Shown: positions 10,451 to 23,700, counted from the first letter of the stretch. The stretch is DNA of 64,000 nt from Lutjanus erythropterus (GCA_020091685.1 CM034607.1:13072884-13136883); one strand, 5' to 3'. The notes: generated by a model not told the origin, from the letters alone. Translations and numbers: made by a program.

Positions 10451-13100
10451 TTCCTCTGAACAAAACTCTTTGAAGCACAAACGTTTTCTTTACATGAACA
10501 TTCATATGTACAAAGGATTGTGTGGATTATAGTACAGATGAAATGGCATTTCAAGAGTATCTAGTTTCCATATTGTGACATTTTTCCGAATGAAACAGGA
10601 TAAGCAGGTGGATGCGTGGGTGGAATTTGATGCGAACATGGAAAAGTGAGCCTTGTTCACGTTCATATCAAATTCCTCAAGGTACCGTGCCGTTGTTAGC
10701 TAGCTAACCAATGAATCGTAGCTCTGATTGATGAGAGTGTGTAATATTATTAGTCAAAATTAGCTGGTACAAGCCTACATCAGCACAAGTCATATTTTGT
10801 TTTACACGAAAGAAAACATGATTGGATTTTTTGGGATTGTTTTTTGTAATTTTGTATTATTAAATGGGTTGTTTTGTTAAATCTGAAATTAAAAAGACAT
10901 TTTTCATCTCAACTTCAATATGTTTGGATCCTGAAACCCTTATATTAGGAGGTTGTGTTACAGTCCATGACCTCCTGACAACAGTGTAGATTTTTTTAGG
11001 GGGTATGATGCCACAGATATTTCCTTGCAACTTGTTACCAAAGTTACCAAAGTCTTTACTTTCTTGGATATTTCTCAAGTTTTCAAGTTTTACTGGTGCA
11101 ACCAAACCTGAAACTAGCAAGCACTTACTAAGATGTTGAGAAAAATATAATCACAAAACTGTAAGGTGGTAATTTAATGCAGTTGACGTTGTGTGCTGAA
11201 GTATGTCAGCCAAAATATTTTGGTAGCAAACATGAAAGAAGATTTCCAAAATATCCGATTGAATAAATCATGATAATAAAATATAACGGGGCTCCTCAAA
11301 GCATGAGCAGATTTCTGGGGGGTATCTCATTTCAAATTGCAAAAACCTTCTCAGGAGAATCCTAGAACTTAATGCAATAACAAGCAGAGAAAAGCCAAAC
11401 AAATAAAATTCAGCCAGACTTCTGGGTTTTTTTTCTCTACAGGATTACTTGTAAGACATTACTTATTCATCCAAATCGAATCTCCATCTCTCAAACCCAG
11501 AACAAGTGTATCTGAAGTCTGACCGCGCAAAGCCAATCAATTCGCCTATAAAATCAAGCTCGAAGCGGCTTTGTGACCAAGACACATTAAAAGGAGAAAA
11601 TGTCAATTGGAGATGGGGACACAGAGTAGGGAAAATGTGGAAATAGATAAGCTAATTAAAGATGAAACAATATGACAAAAATGTCTTCAGATACTGGGAT
11701 TAGGATTGTATTACACCACCTATTGGTAACAAGGTAAATACTCCCCACCAAGTGATATTTCCAGTCTTAAACAAAACAGCACAGGGCAATTATATCAAAT
11801 ATGCTGTCTATCTTGACACAACTACATTAACATAATACAGCACGTCTTTTAGTTTAAGCGTGCGCATTAAAAGAGAGTTTATTGCCATCAGGGCTGCAGT
11901 CACAGAGGGAGATGGAAAAGAGCACGTTTACAGCAGAAGGCATAGATTAAAAGAACCAAATAACAAACCGATCAGTTCTGATCAAACAAACGAACTGACA
12001 GATCTGTCCGACACGCGGTCACAAAATCAAGTTCACGAACTTTAAAAAATTCAGCTTTGTGAGGGGCACAGAAGAAAAATGTGCAGCTGAGAAATGTGGA
12101 AGCACATAGAGTCGCTTACATGGCCTGGGTTGCTGATGCAAATGCAAGTAAGCTCCGATAAGAGAAGATAAATTGTTCATGCTCATCCTCCCCCATTTAA
12201 ATATACGCACACACACTTAGCAGAGCACATACTCACAGCACTACAGAGAGTAGGGTTATGTGTAATGAGGATGCATGACATTTATACAAACCTTTAAAGT
12301 CTAACTATTAAATATAATTACATGTAATGATGTATGAAGACGTCAACTTCTCATTTATTTCTAGCTTTTGAAACACATGCTCTGTAATAGGACATATGCA
12401 TCAGATTGATCACAAGAACTGCCCGCTTTGCCAGCAGTTTTATCTGGGGTCACAGCACAGCATGGCTGCATTATTTAACACATCTGGAGACGTGGCTTTA
12501 AAAAGAAAAATGCATATGATCAGTGCTCAACAATGAGGCTGTGAAGCCGCTTGCCCAGGATAAGTACAACGCCACATTGAGCAAGTAGGTTTCACAAATT
12601 CCATTCACTTGCCAGGTTGGTAAAAATGAAATCAAATATGAAACTACCTTGATTATGAATTCAAAAAACGCAGTATGCTAAAATGGGAAAAAAAAAAAGC
12701 TTTGGCCTTTCAAATATGTGGCTGTGAAGACAGCACAGACAGCAGCTTCAGGGCTGTCTGATGGCAAAGTAAAGCGGGTGAAAATGTTCTAAATATAGCA
12801 TATACTTAAGCTGGTATTGATTTCTGCAAGGTAAAATTACAGTTAGCGTCAAAGGAGTCTGAGGTGATATAATGGCTTTAGCACCCCGTTGATGAGCTGG
12901 ATCAGCCTCAGAGAACAGAGAGCAGCAAATAAAGTTCTGCTGCACACATTTAGCAACTGACATGGATCTTTCAGGATTGGTTCATGGGATTAATTGCGGA
13001 ATTTTCATAATGTCCGAGCACGAGCACGCCCAGTTTAAACACAATAGAGGAAAGTGAACAAAAACCTAAATGACAATATTTTGAATTTGGATTAAAACTA

Positions 13101-14221
13101 CAAACCCAATTCCAAGAAAGTCAGGACGCTGCGTAAACTTAAATTAAAACAGGCCTTTCACCATCTATAACCCATAATATGAAAAAAAGATTCAGCGAAT
13201 TCAGATAAACCTCAGGCAGCACTGCATTAAAAATCAACATTATTGTATAAATTATACAATATGGGCTCAAGAACACTTTGGAAAACTGCTGTGGGTCAAC
13301 AAAGTTCACCGCTGCATCTACAAATGCAAGTTAAGACATTAACATGCAAAGCAAAAGCCCCATCACAACAACATCCAGAAACACCACCGACTTCTCCGGT
13401 CTGATCTGATACAGACTGACGAGAAAATAGAAAAGTGTGCTGCGGTTTGACAAGTCCGCAATTCAAACTGTTCATGGAGATCATGGACATCGTGTCTTCT
13501 GGGCTAAACAGGAGAAGGACCATCTTGATTGTTAACTTCAAAAGCCAACATCTGTGATGTTACAGGCGTGTTAGTGCCCGAGGCAAGGCTAACTGTCACA
13601 TCTGTCAAGCCACCATTGATGCTCAAAGTTGCAGGTTTTGGAGCGACATTATGCTGCTGTCCAGATGACGTCTTTTTCAGGTACGTCCCTGCTTATTTTA
13701 GCGAGACAATGCCAAGACGAATTCTGCACATGTTAGAACACTGTGGCTTCACAGTAAAAAGAGCGCAGGCACTAAACTGGCCTTCCTGCAGTACAGACCT
13801 GTCTCCCAATGAAAATGTGTGGTGCATTATGAAATAATAAAATACGAAAACTGAGGCCCCAGACAGCTGAGTACCTGAAGTTGTATAGCAAGCAAGAATG
13901 GAAAGAATTTCACTTCCAAAACTTCAACAATTAGTGTCCTCGGTTTCAAAACACTTACTGAGTTGTTAAAAGAAAAGGTGATGTAACACAGTGGTAAACA
14001 TGCCACTGCCCAAAACTTTTTTGGAACATGCTGCAAGCATCAAAGTCTGAATGAGAGTTTTATTTAAAAAAAACACACAGTTTATTTAGTTTGAACCCTA
14101 AATATCTTGTCTTTTTACTGTATTCAGTTGAATATAGTTAGAAAAGTATTTGTAAATCTTTGTGTTCTGTTTTTATTTACATTTTACACAACGTCCCAAA
14201 CTTTTTTGCAATCAGGGTTTG
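13101..14221 (+). mobile_element. Decayed Tc1/mariner DNA transposon with transposase remnants
   Basis: Inverted repeats of about 52 bp (left starts CAAACCCAATTCCAAGAAAG; the reverse complement of the right end starts CAAACCCTGATTGCAAAAAA) are flanked by TA on both sides (13099-13100 and 14222-14223). This is the TA target duplication of Tc1/mariner. The interior resembles a transposase open frame common in fish. A piece near 13300-13330 reads as HRCIYKCK. The best piece, around 13770-13830, reads LNWPSCSTDLSPNENVWCIM, matching the DWP..SPDLSPIEN signature around the third catalytic acid. The reading frame changes several times; for instance the DNA(K) motif with the second aspartate is in another frame from LNWPS. 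The first transposase-like motif begins only about 200 bp from the left end, so most of the N-terminal DNA-binding region appears deleted. The element is inactive. Confidence 0.88.
13770..13837 (+). pseudogene. Tc1-like transposase C-terminal catalytic fragment
   Basis: An open stretch inside the element encodes the sequence around the third catalytic residue of the DDE/D transposase, ending ENVWCIMK before a stop. Similarity to active Tc1-like proteins continues downstream in the DNA (about 13850-13990), but not in one frame. The copy carries several frameshifts and stops and cannot make a full enzyme. Confidence 0.8.
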
Positions 14222-14634
14222 TAATTCTGATGCTTTTAGATTCTTAGTGTTATGCACATGAGATTCTAAATTACCTGGTCAGAAGGCTATTGTGGATTTT
14301 GTTTTCCAGTGGCTTTAAAACTGTGTGTGAGGACGTGTGCTTGGTTAAATTTGTATGTTCGCCATCTGCAGTCGTCTGCCACGGCTTCACAGCCGCATCC
14401 TTGCATGCATCCTCAGTCTCTTGCTTGAATGATTACTGCAAGTGTGGTGTTGCAGCGTTTGACTACTCACTGACCCAGACATACTGTATTCATAATGCAC
14501 CATTGTTCCGCTCCATGTTTTAAATGTCACTGAATCTATGGCAAATGAGCAGTGGCTAAATAGAAGAGAAGTAGGGGTGCTACTTCATTTTGCACGCTTC
14601 GGGGCATGAACGTCTTATACTTGAGTGCATATTC

Positions 14635-14658
14635 AAAAAAAAAAAAAAAAAAAAAAAA
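14635..14658 (+). repeat. Poly(A) run
   Basis: An uninterrupted A run of about 24. It could be the tail of an old retroposed fragment, but the sequence before it is not recognisable. Confidence 0.9.
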
Positions 14659-15450
14659 GTTAATTTGCCGGACCAATTACTGCCTAGTTTGCTTTGTCAA
14701 GAGCCAGACCATTACTTAAAATTGATTATCTGTATCACCTTAATTTAGGAGTTTTACCCATGAAAAAACGAGGGGAAAAAAAATGTCCATTTTCAGTTCA
14801 TTGGCTTTCTGTCCAAGCTACTTTTCTTTGATGTTCCCTAACCCATGCAGACACACACATACAGGCATGCACAGAGATACGCCCAGAGACATATCCACCC
14901 ACACTCACAACACACCCATACTTCTAAGTCCGAACTTGCGCACAAACACAAATAAATGGTAAAAAAAAACAGAATAGAATATTCTGGCAAACCCATCTAC
15001 CAAATTAGGTATGCAGACTGCACTCTCCCCACCTCAGGAGAAACTGTGAAAGTGCGTGTGTTCACTTATGCCTCTGTGCCTTGAATATTTGCAGTTGTGA
15101 GTAAATGCATATGAAACAGCATGGAGGAAGTTGGTTAAAAAACATTTCACTTGCAGATCTTTCAGACAAATCTGGAAGTCGGTGCGACTGGCCGTCATGT
15201 TCCGAACAGCAGGTTTGAAAGGCACAGCTCATGCATACAGGCATGAGCTGTGTCTGTGTATATGTATACTCAGCTTCCTGGAGCTGTTCAATTTTAGAGC
15301 ATTTCATTTTAAAACACACCTATTGGGTACCTTATTGGGGTTTAGAGTGCTACATTAATATGTTAAGAGTCGTTTTTATACTAGCTGTGTCATAAAATTG
15401 TGATTTTAGTGACTGAATTGAAAGTCAGAATTATTGCAGTCGTGATTAGT

Positions 15451-16000
15451 ACTCTCTTAGAAAAAATAGTTTCGAAAGCGTTCTTCCTGAAGGGTTGAGG
15501 TTCTACCTAGACTCATTTGCTTCTGAAGAACCCTTTTTTGAAGAAAGGGTTAGTCAAGGTGTCTTTGACCCCCCTTAGTGTGTTCTAGATAAAACCCTTC
15601 AAATATAAAAGGGTTCTCCATAGAACCCTCTGGGTGGATTCTAGATGAAACCCTTAGCATAGGAATATAAAATGGTGCTCAGCAGAACCTCGTGGGAGGG
15701 CTCGAGAGAAAATCCTTGGAATACAAGTGGGCTCTCAGTAAAACCCTTACAATAGACACATAGAAAGGTTCTTAATAGAACCCTGCTGGTTTAGGCCTTG
15801 TTTGCACTGTAATAAGGTGAAATATTACACCATACAAGGGTCTTTGTAGAACCCCTCATGCGGTGTTTCTAGGAGCCCATGTTGGATTCTAGGCTGAACT
15901 CTCTGAAAGGGTTCTACCAGAAATACAAAAGGGTTCCCCAATGGATACAAGCCAAACAACCCTTTATAATTCTAGTTAGCACCTATATTTCTCAGAGTGT
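15451..16000 (+). mobile_element. GGTTCT-rich terminal-inverted-repeat element, copy 2
   Basis: The left end ACTCTCTTAGAAAAAATAG and right end ATATTTCTCAGAGTGT form imperfect inverted repeats. The flanks carry AGT on both sides (15448-15450 and 16001-16003), consistent with a 3-bp target duplication, though three bases may match by chance. The interior has about six units of the form AAAGGGTTCT...TAGAACCC...TTCTAGATAAAACCCTT, many starting with GGAATATAAA. At about 550 bp it is the shortest of the four copies. CACT-type ends with a 3-bp duplication would suit a CACTA/EnSpm relative, but that assignment is tentative. Confidence 0.72.
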
Positions 16001-17716
16001 AGTATTTGATGTATAAAACTGTGATTAGTATGTACAGTGTGTGCTCATGCGTCTTCCTCTGCGTACTGTACCACATGTTTGTTTGAGGCTCCCTGATGGA
16101 CCCAGCAGAGACAGGGCTTCATCCAGCAGCAAAGGGATTAAGAAATCAAACAAGCCAGTAGATTCTACCCCAAATCAAGACAAAGTAGAAGAAGAAAATT
16201 ATTTTAAAAAAAAGTCAATCACATCAGCTTCATTAAACACTTTTATGTCTCTTTGCTGCCGCCCCCACATCCCCAGTCTGCTTGAATTTGGTGTGATCCC
16301 ATTCAGTGAGTCCCTGGAGTGCCCCTACACCCCTCCAGAGCCACGTCAGGAAACATCAGAGGAGTGGGGGGAAAATGAAATAATAAACGGAACATAACAC
16401 AGCAACCAATATTCCATCAAAGGAATGGCTGAGGATATTAATATCGACACTGAATGGAAAATGAGGCACTTAGACATACAAATCGCGTTGGCACATTTGC
16501 ATAAAAACAAGATTAGCATATGCACCGACAGGGAAGGAAAATGTTCCTCTCGCTCCTCTTGTTTATTTTTTGTTGCCTCAGTAAACACTGACAGACTGCT
16601 AACTCACATGTGAAGGCATACGTGTGCTTAAAAAGTACACAATGAGACATAGTTCATAGATAACTCATGCAAACTCACTAAACTCTCTCAAAGATACAGA
16701 AAATGCAAAAGAACACAAGCAACAGAACTGGGCTCAGCAGCCTCACAGTCTCCAAGACTAATAGGGAATAATGTACTGTGGTTGTTTCCCTATGGACAGA
16801 CAGCTTTAGTTTACTTGCTGCTAATGTAGCCAACTGTAAACGATGACAACAGGACCGGGTGAACACGGCCAGTCAGTAACAAGATCATTTACAGAGTTTC
16901 CTGGTGGAAAGATAGCTTTAGCTGTTGCCAAGTCAGTTAGCTAGCCACTAACTGCCGTTAGCTTTGTCAGCCGTGACTCAGCCCCAGGGTGCTGGGAGCC
17001 AAACCCATTTCAGTACTGTAGCCTATCCCCTGTTGTCAAACTGACCTCCGTTGTTCTTGGAGACTGTTTTAGTCCCGGTTTGGCCATGTTCACTTGGGAC
17101 ATCCCAGTCTGGGTAGAGTCATCTTATGACTGCTCTCCTTCTCCTCTTTAGCTTTGTGATGGTTGCGTATAATGCACAGCGCTATTGTCTTCTGTAAAAG
17201 CCAATCAATAACTGTGGCAACACACATATACATCCTGTGCATGAGATATTGAATGTTCAATGATTAAGCCTTCTGCTTGGAACCTATTATCACCAATATG
17301 TGCTCAGATGTGCTTAGTAAATCAGGATGAGCCTATCTGACCCTATGGAAGCTGCCTCCTATAAAAGTTCCTTCTCCAATAACTCTTAAAAAACTAGTGG
17401 AAAGGTCTTGTCTAATAATGGGGCTCTAAAGCCCAATGACTGTAGACCCCATGCTGTGACACTGACATTTAGGCAGTAGTGGCCCCACTTTTGCTTTGAC
17501 TTGTCTGTCCCCAGAGAAGTTGTGGGCCTGATTTTTCATTTAATAGTCTGCCCTCTGCCCTCACTGTTATTATTAAAATAGCAATGTATGGAGGACATTG
17601 GTGGTATATTCCTGTGATGCGATCTCATAGGTGTCGCTGGGTTCAAACAGGTTAGCTCAGAGACGACCCCACTGTCTGCCAACCAGAATAGAGGGCCATG
17701 TTGTTTTCCGCTCAAA

Positions 17717-17734
17717 TAACCCTAACCCTAACCC
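17717..17734 (+). repeat. Three telomere-like TAACCC units
   Basis: An 18-bp perfect run of TAACCC. It is too short to be called an interstitial telomere with confidence, and such runs also occur inside fish repeats. Confidence 0.6.
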
Positions 17735-19986
17735 ACTTTTGATATGTTCCTTGGACATACAGTCAGTCTCCAGTCGCTGCAGCCCATCACTCCCTTCCTC
17801 TGTGTATCCCTGTCATCTTTTGATGCAGACAGCTGGTGGAGTACAGGGTCTGATATCATGTCTGGCACAGATTTGATTCTTGTGATTCTACTGAGTAGAC
17901 AGTAGGATTTATATTCCAAATAATTTCTCTTGTTACACTGCAGCACCAAAAATATCTCTTTTGTCTTGATAGCGATCAGGCAAACGTGTCAGCTGTTGGT
18001 AGTTTTGGCTTGGCCCGTGTTGGTAAGAACACCGATAATGAGGTTGTGTGTCTACTTTGCAAAGCCCCACCCCGGATGCAGTTCTTCAGGCGAAAGGGAT
18101 GCTTGATGGAAACTTTAACAGGAATGCACCCGGTTCACACCAAAACATCCACGGCAAGATTTTCCACAGTATCCATGCTGTGGGTCCATAGGGATATTCC
18201 TTCCTCCTGTCCAGCGACAAGGACCAATGCAGGTAAACAGGCACCACACAATGTGACTCTAGCAGACACCTTGTCCTTATCCATTCTTGTAAAAACTATA
18301 ATGTCATAGCTTCGATCTTAAAAGACATCATAACCTGGCTCCTACATAATGCAACAAAAGTGCCAAGATTTGAGTGAGTTATGCTAGTAGTGACTAGAAG
18401 CCTTGAATCAGGCAGTTTCTACACCTCGCACTCAGATTTTTCATGCTCAAACGAATCACTTGACTCAACTTGTTAAATTTGATGCAGCTAGCTCTGGAAC
18501 GAAAAAAGGCTTTATAAAAACATTTCCACATATGCAGCAGTGGGGTCCACTTTTAACAGGTTCCAACTAAGATGCCTCCACACTAGACTTGTGATACCAG
18601 ACGATCAGAGATTATCTAAATGTAGGGTATTAAACGGGGCTGCTTGAACAGTGGCAAGTACAGCCACTAACAAACCTACACCCTTTCATTTTTTCAAGAA
18701 CATGCTGCCCTAGAAACTTAAGATTTAGACTCTCTAATTATTGTGTTGTGTAACAATGAAAATCGAGAGATTCTCATCAGTCTCTATTGAGCGAAGCATT
18801 TGATGACTGACTTGTGAGTCTACCCACTCCCACACCGCCTCAAAGATGATGACAAAAACTGAAAAACGACTTCACTACTTTAGCTGATCTGTGGGCTAAA
18901 AAACACGGCAGGATGGGCCAGGCGCAGCCAGATCAACAGACAATGAGGACATGGCACCAGTTAGCTACACCACTGGACAATGCACCGACTGTGGTTTCAC
19001 TGAGCTGCACTGGACTTTCGTCATCATCTGATTGGGGACTGAGCATTAGCGGTGGATTAGGTGAGGGACAGAGGCCAGGCAGGAGGGAGCCAATGCCATA
19101 CAGGATTTCACTTCAATTGCAATCAGGGCAATCAAACCAGAGCAGGACAGGCGGCACTTCAAAATTTCATCTAGTAAAGACCTACACCAGCAATCAAACT
19201 GGAGCAGAACTCACATTGTTCAGGGATGAGCCATACACGAGTTCCCTCAGTGACTTGATTGTGTTATGTGTTACTGAGGAAAAATGGATGAGGTGTTCCT
19301 CATTTTGCCGCTGCCTTATTCTAGCAAGCAGTCAGGGTTGAATACACTCGCCCTGATTGGCAGAGCATGTATGCATGAGAAATTCTTGTTTGATTGGTTA
19401 AATATATTTTGCGGAGCTGCCATTACATCAAAAATGAAAAAGCAGTCCCTCGGAAGCTGAAGCAAAGGCTTAGCTGTAGTTATCATTTCGAATGTTTTTA
19501 TGCTTATCACTGCCATGAGAGCACAGGATTGATTTGCATTCAGTAGTTTCAATCTTTGTATTTATATATTTTTTCATTATAAGTTATTATTCTCGGTTTG
19601 TCTGCTACTAATGCTCTGTTAGATTACTTCATTCTCTATTACAGTATCTGCACAGATGTAGGTAGACACTGATATAGATATAGACAAGACAAGGAAAATG
19701 AGATCAGCACTGAGAGGAAAGTGAAAGAGCAAAGGAGAGCTAAAGATAGAGAAGCCAGGAAGTATGAACTTCTGAGCTGTGGCAAGTCTAATCTACTCGC
19801 TGACATCGAGCTCAGGTGTCACGTCTGTCTCTCTGTGTCTTTCTTTCTTACTCTCTCAGCTGGTCAGCAGTGTGAATTGAAGTGACAAAATGACATTCTC
19901 ATTTTCTAGGCTTTTTTTTTTTTTCCCCTGCTACACCATGGTTAGATTATGTTTTGGCTGAGTGGATCCCATGTGATGTGTGTGAT

Positions 19987-20006
19987 TGTGTGTGTGTGTG
20001 TGTGTG
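19987..20006 (+). repeat. (TG)10 microsatellite
   Basis: About ten TG units, 500 bp from the TSR1 exon on its downstream (gene direction) side. Confidence 0.9.
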
Positions 20007-20513
20007 CATACCGCCCACCCTCCTCGAAAGTGACAAGAGTTTCACACTGTCATTATTTTCTTCAGCTTTCATAACACATTGTAAAAAGACAAATAAAATG
20101 CTGCATGGGTGAGGCGAGGTGCTAAGCAGATAGCCTATTGTTTAAAGCTGCATGTTGTCAAATTTTACATAAACAAGACAAAACACAATAAAAAAAAAAA
20201 ACAGAGGCCTACAGTATATTCATAAACCACTGTGCATCCTGCAAACAATGTGTTTTGTCATGGTTTTGCAACACTGCTAACCTTGTTCTTTTTTTTTTCT
20301 TACAACCTTGTTATCCCTACTTGAGGTCACAAAGGCCGGGGGCATATCCCAGCATGCAATGTGAGGAGGCGGGGACCCTGGAGAAGTCACAAGCCTGTCA
20401 CAGATTTTGAAAGTACCCCTTAAAGTCATAACGTGTTCTGCCTCGCCTACATCAAACAAGCTACACACAGATCAAGGCTGAACCCAGCCGGCGCAGGAGT
20501 TCGGTGAACGTAC

Positions 20514-20537
20514 CTGAGCCTGTGATCCCAGGTTCGC
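20514..20537 (-). other. 24-nt in-frame extension of the TSR1 exon (shifted splice donor)
   Basis: The ancestral-length TSR1 exon (165 nt) would end at 20538, after TGT CCG G. The next two bases on the minus strand are GC, not GT, and the context (CCGG|GCGAAC) is poor even for a GC donor. A consensus donor, CAG|GTACGT, lies exactly 24 nt further on and keeps phase 1. The added residues are GEPGITGS, rich in glycine and proline, so they probably form a flexible inter-repeat linker. That the donor moved downstream after loss of the original GT is inference. Confidence 0.7.
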
Positions 20538-20702
20538 CCGGACAGGAAGCGGTGTTGTTGCACATGCGCGTCTCCCGCAGGGCGCCGCTACACAGTGTCC
20601 CATAGGGAGAAGAAACACATGATCGTGTCCTCACTTGCCAGCCTTGCCCGCATGTGAGAGAACACACACTCCACTGTGACCACTCCTCTGCCGCAGGGTC
20701 AC
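20514..20702 (-). CDS. adgrb2: ADGRB2 (BAI2) internal exon B: thrombospondin type 1 repeat 1, with a C-terminal extension
   Basis: This 189-nt phase 1-1 exon is preceded by a pyrimidine-rich acceptor (...TTGCTCTCCAG) and followed by the donor TCAG|GTACGT. It encodes [20 protein letters not shown], then [19 protein letters not shown] and [15 protein letters not shown]. The TSR hallmarks are present: the tryptophan ladder (WSQW, a C-mannosylation-type WxxW), the CSLTC motif of the type O-fucosylated in TSRs, the arginine layer VRTRSC, and six cysteines. CNNTA contains an N-glycosylation sequon. [10 protein letters not shown] and RETR-CNN match ADGRB2 TSR1 better than the ADGRB1 or ADGRB3 sequences I recall. 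In BAI proteins the TSRs form the extracellular stalk on neurons and take part in ligand and matrix binding. After CP the exon continues eight residues (GEPGITGS) before splicing into VHG of exon C, whereas the human protein goes directly from CP to VHG. Confidence 0.95.
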
Positions 20703-23700
20703 CTGGAGAGCAACACAGAGACAGACAGACAGAGATTAATTCTCAAGGATTCCAGTTTGATGATTCGAATGTTTCAAGTCAGGTGGAACACAAAATAGTC
20801 ACGAAGTAGAGCATCATTCATTATAACACATGGCAGGAATTATCCCCTAGCAAAACGTCTAATATCGTGAATACCCTTCTAAAATTAACCACACATCCAT
20901 GATGGCATGCTCTGTTTTGAACCGGCCATTGTCTAATTGAGGCTCATTTATCCCCCTCTTAAGTACAAAAATAGATTTTTGCTGGCCAATTTTCCTTCAA
21001 ACGATGTAACCGTCACTGCGCACATGCTTCCATGCATTCTTAATGCTGGCAATGGATATTAAGCAATGCATCCACCAGCGGTTGCCACCCCGAGCCAAGA
21101 GTTACCCCAGAGATGAAGAAGAACAGTGAAAAGTTTCTAACAACAGCAAATATGGCAACACTGGATGAGGTGGTAATAATGTACCTCTTGAACAAGATGC
21201 AAAAGCAGAGGCAGTGCTGCACACAGTGGTTGTGTCACAAACAAACTGATGAGGAATATAACTAGCAGGACTTCAGCATTTTTCAAACTTTTTTGTTGTT
21301 ATGTCTTACTTGTACTACTGGTTACACCGCCACACTGCCCCCCACGACTACAAGTGTTACTGCCCTGTTTCTTCTGTATCCATAAGCCCTCAGAAAACGT
21401 GCACAAATACGGATGAAATTAACACAAGTCTCCCACTCCCATGTTCACCATAAACATTAACAGTTAACATTCTAGCTAATATTAGCTAACAATTAACATT
21501 TTGTGATTAACACAAGCATCTAAACATTGTTTTTTTAAGTCTACCAGGATATTGTTCACAGTGTTTTACCCAAAAGTGTCCCTCAACATGATCTGAATGG
21601 GAGAAAAGAAAAGTCTTAAGGAGCCATAAGAAGGGAATGAAATGTTAGATGTTGGCATCAACATAAATTTAAAACAAATTTATTTCAATATCACTTAAAC
21701 TAGCAGTTTTTATATTAGTTTTAAAATATCTGTCTGCCAAATACTTCTAAATTTGTTAATTTTTAAGTGAAACTTGTTTCATTACAAAGATATTGGAAGA
21801 GAACAAACCCATTATGACATTTTGACCCACTTATGTATCTTAAGAATATCCTTTTCCACATTCACTGAAATGCATCCAGCTCCATGTCTCATGTAAATCA
21901 CAGTTTCTGTTTGACTGTGGACAGCAGTGAAACCTTTGTGTGGACATCAAACAAGCAGACATGTATGAATCAATTTTTCAACACAGGCCCAATGGAAAAT
22001 TGTAGCATCACTGATTTCAGTATTTTTCAATACTTTCCCCCACTTGGATTTCTTAAAACTTTTGATATGTTATAACATTTTATGAGACTACAACAGTTGA
22101 AAGTGTGTCTCTTGCAGTTTGTGTGGGGTCCTAACGCCTATTTCTCGAGTTATGCGTTTTTGCGGACATGTAAGGGATTGTTAGCATGTCAAACCTCTGA
22201 GAGGGAGTTTGGTGTAATATTTTCTTTGAAAAGCACAGGGAGCTTCTGCTAAATTCAAACAGTTAATACTGTATGTATAGTTTTTAATTTATTAGTTTTG
22301 TCTCCACAGTGTAGACACTAGGTAGCTGCTTAAGTCTGCCTGGCATTGACTGCTGTTAGTTACTGGTTTGATTAATGGTTTACAGTCCAATAAAGTGCGT
22401 TTGTATTGATTACTGAGGGTGGCTGACCAGGCTAATTATCAGCTAAATGTAGCTTAGAAATACTGTTTTGTCTTAATTATCACTTACTGCTTTGCACCAT
22501 TGGTTCTGGGTCTAGTGACCTACATTGCGGCCCAGATGCTTCAATAAATCTGTATTTACCAAAGGCCAAAGAGGCTTTGCCCTGAAATGACTTAATTTCA
22601 GGACTGGTACCTTGATCACAGCTTCCTGCCTCCCTTCCTTGAAAGCACAACACATCCATGTCTATTGTCTCATAATCATAATCACAAAAACAGAATCTGT
22701 ACTATATAATTACAGAAAAATATATTGCTGTATCATAGGAGTATACAGCATACTGTAAACATCCACAACAAAGAAGTCAGAGTCACAGGAGCTGTTAGTG
22801 CAGATGCATGACAACAAACATGTTGGCTTCATTCATTCCTGTTAGTGATTCTCAGCTTCTCTTTGCTCTTTATTTTCTGAAATAAAAAGACAATTCCCTG
22901 AGATGACTGTGACACCATTGCAATGTTACTACAATGAAAAAATACAGACAAAATCATAATCTATACAATTGTCTAGAGAAAAGGCTGGGACTCTCTGACA
23001 GATGATAAAAGGGCTTTGTGGTTACAATAACCAAACACACTTCCTGTAGTTATACAACCATTTTTTTTTTTTTCCCCAAGAGAGAAATATTTAGACATTA
23101 TGAAAGCTGAAGAACATCACATGTTGGATACAGGAGACCTTTGCTTATATCGTTCTACGGTAGATTTTCATGTGTATTATGTTCACATGGCCTGTCCTCC
23201 TGTATGTATAATACTTATTCAATTACTTTTGAGTATTTCGTAATTTGTATTTAACTGGGCAGAAAGAAATAAGATACAATACTTTACAAAATAATTAAAA
23301 AACATGTATTTGTATATTTAAAATAATAAATGAATAATAATAAATTGCAAAATACTCATATCAGTATTTTGTATTTATTGTATATACATTTGATGAGCAA
23401 ATATTTTTGATTTGTAACAAGATACTTTTTGATGTATTTGTGCCCATCTTTGCCTGGCCTTTGATGCTTATGCCCAATATGTGATATTCCTGCGCACTAT
23501 AGTATGTTTGTCATTAATTGATTTAAGCTCCTTAATGAGAAAACCCTCATTGAATATTTATGAGGATGACAACCCTGGTTGAGAAATGTGTTTTAAGGCA
23601 ACATTATTATAAATGGAATTATGGTAACTCATATGCAGCTTTAAGCGAAAACGGGTGGTTTTAGATTTTAATAAAAGCACACAGATAGGGTGTTAAGATA

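Larger units (their letters stand above)
7698..20513 (-). other. adgrb2: ADGRB2 intron between the TSR1 and TSR2 exons (12.8 kb)
   Basis: The intron starts with GTACGT at the upper end and ends with GCAG at the lower end, phase 1. It carries a C-rich tract (minus strand) close to the acceptor, a tandem degenerate repeat near 8000, a hAT-like copy, a Tc1/mariner copy and one GGTTCT element. I recognise nothing in 8400-9300, 10460-13090, 14230-15440 or 16010-19980 except short simple repeats and a three-unit telomere-like motif. Confidence 0.85.

Noticed and set aside
17717-17734. Interstitial telomere marking a chromosome fusion
   Set aside because: Only three units with no wider array, and such motifs are common in fish repeats.
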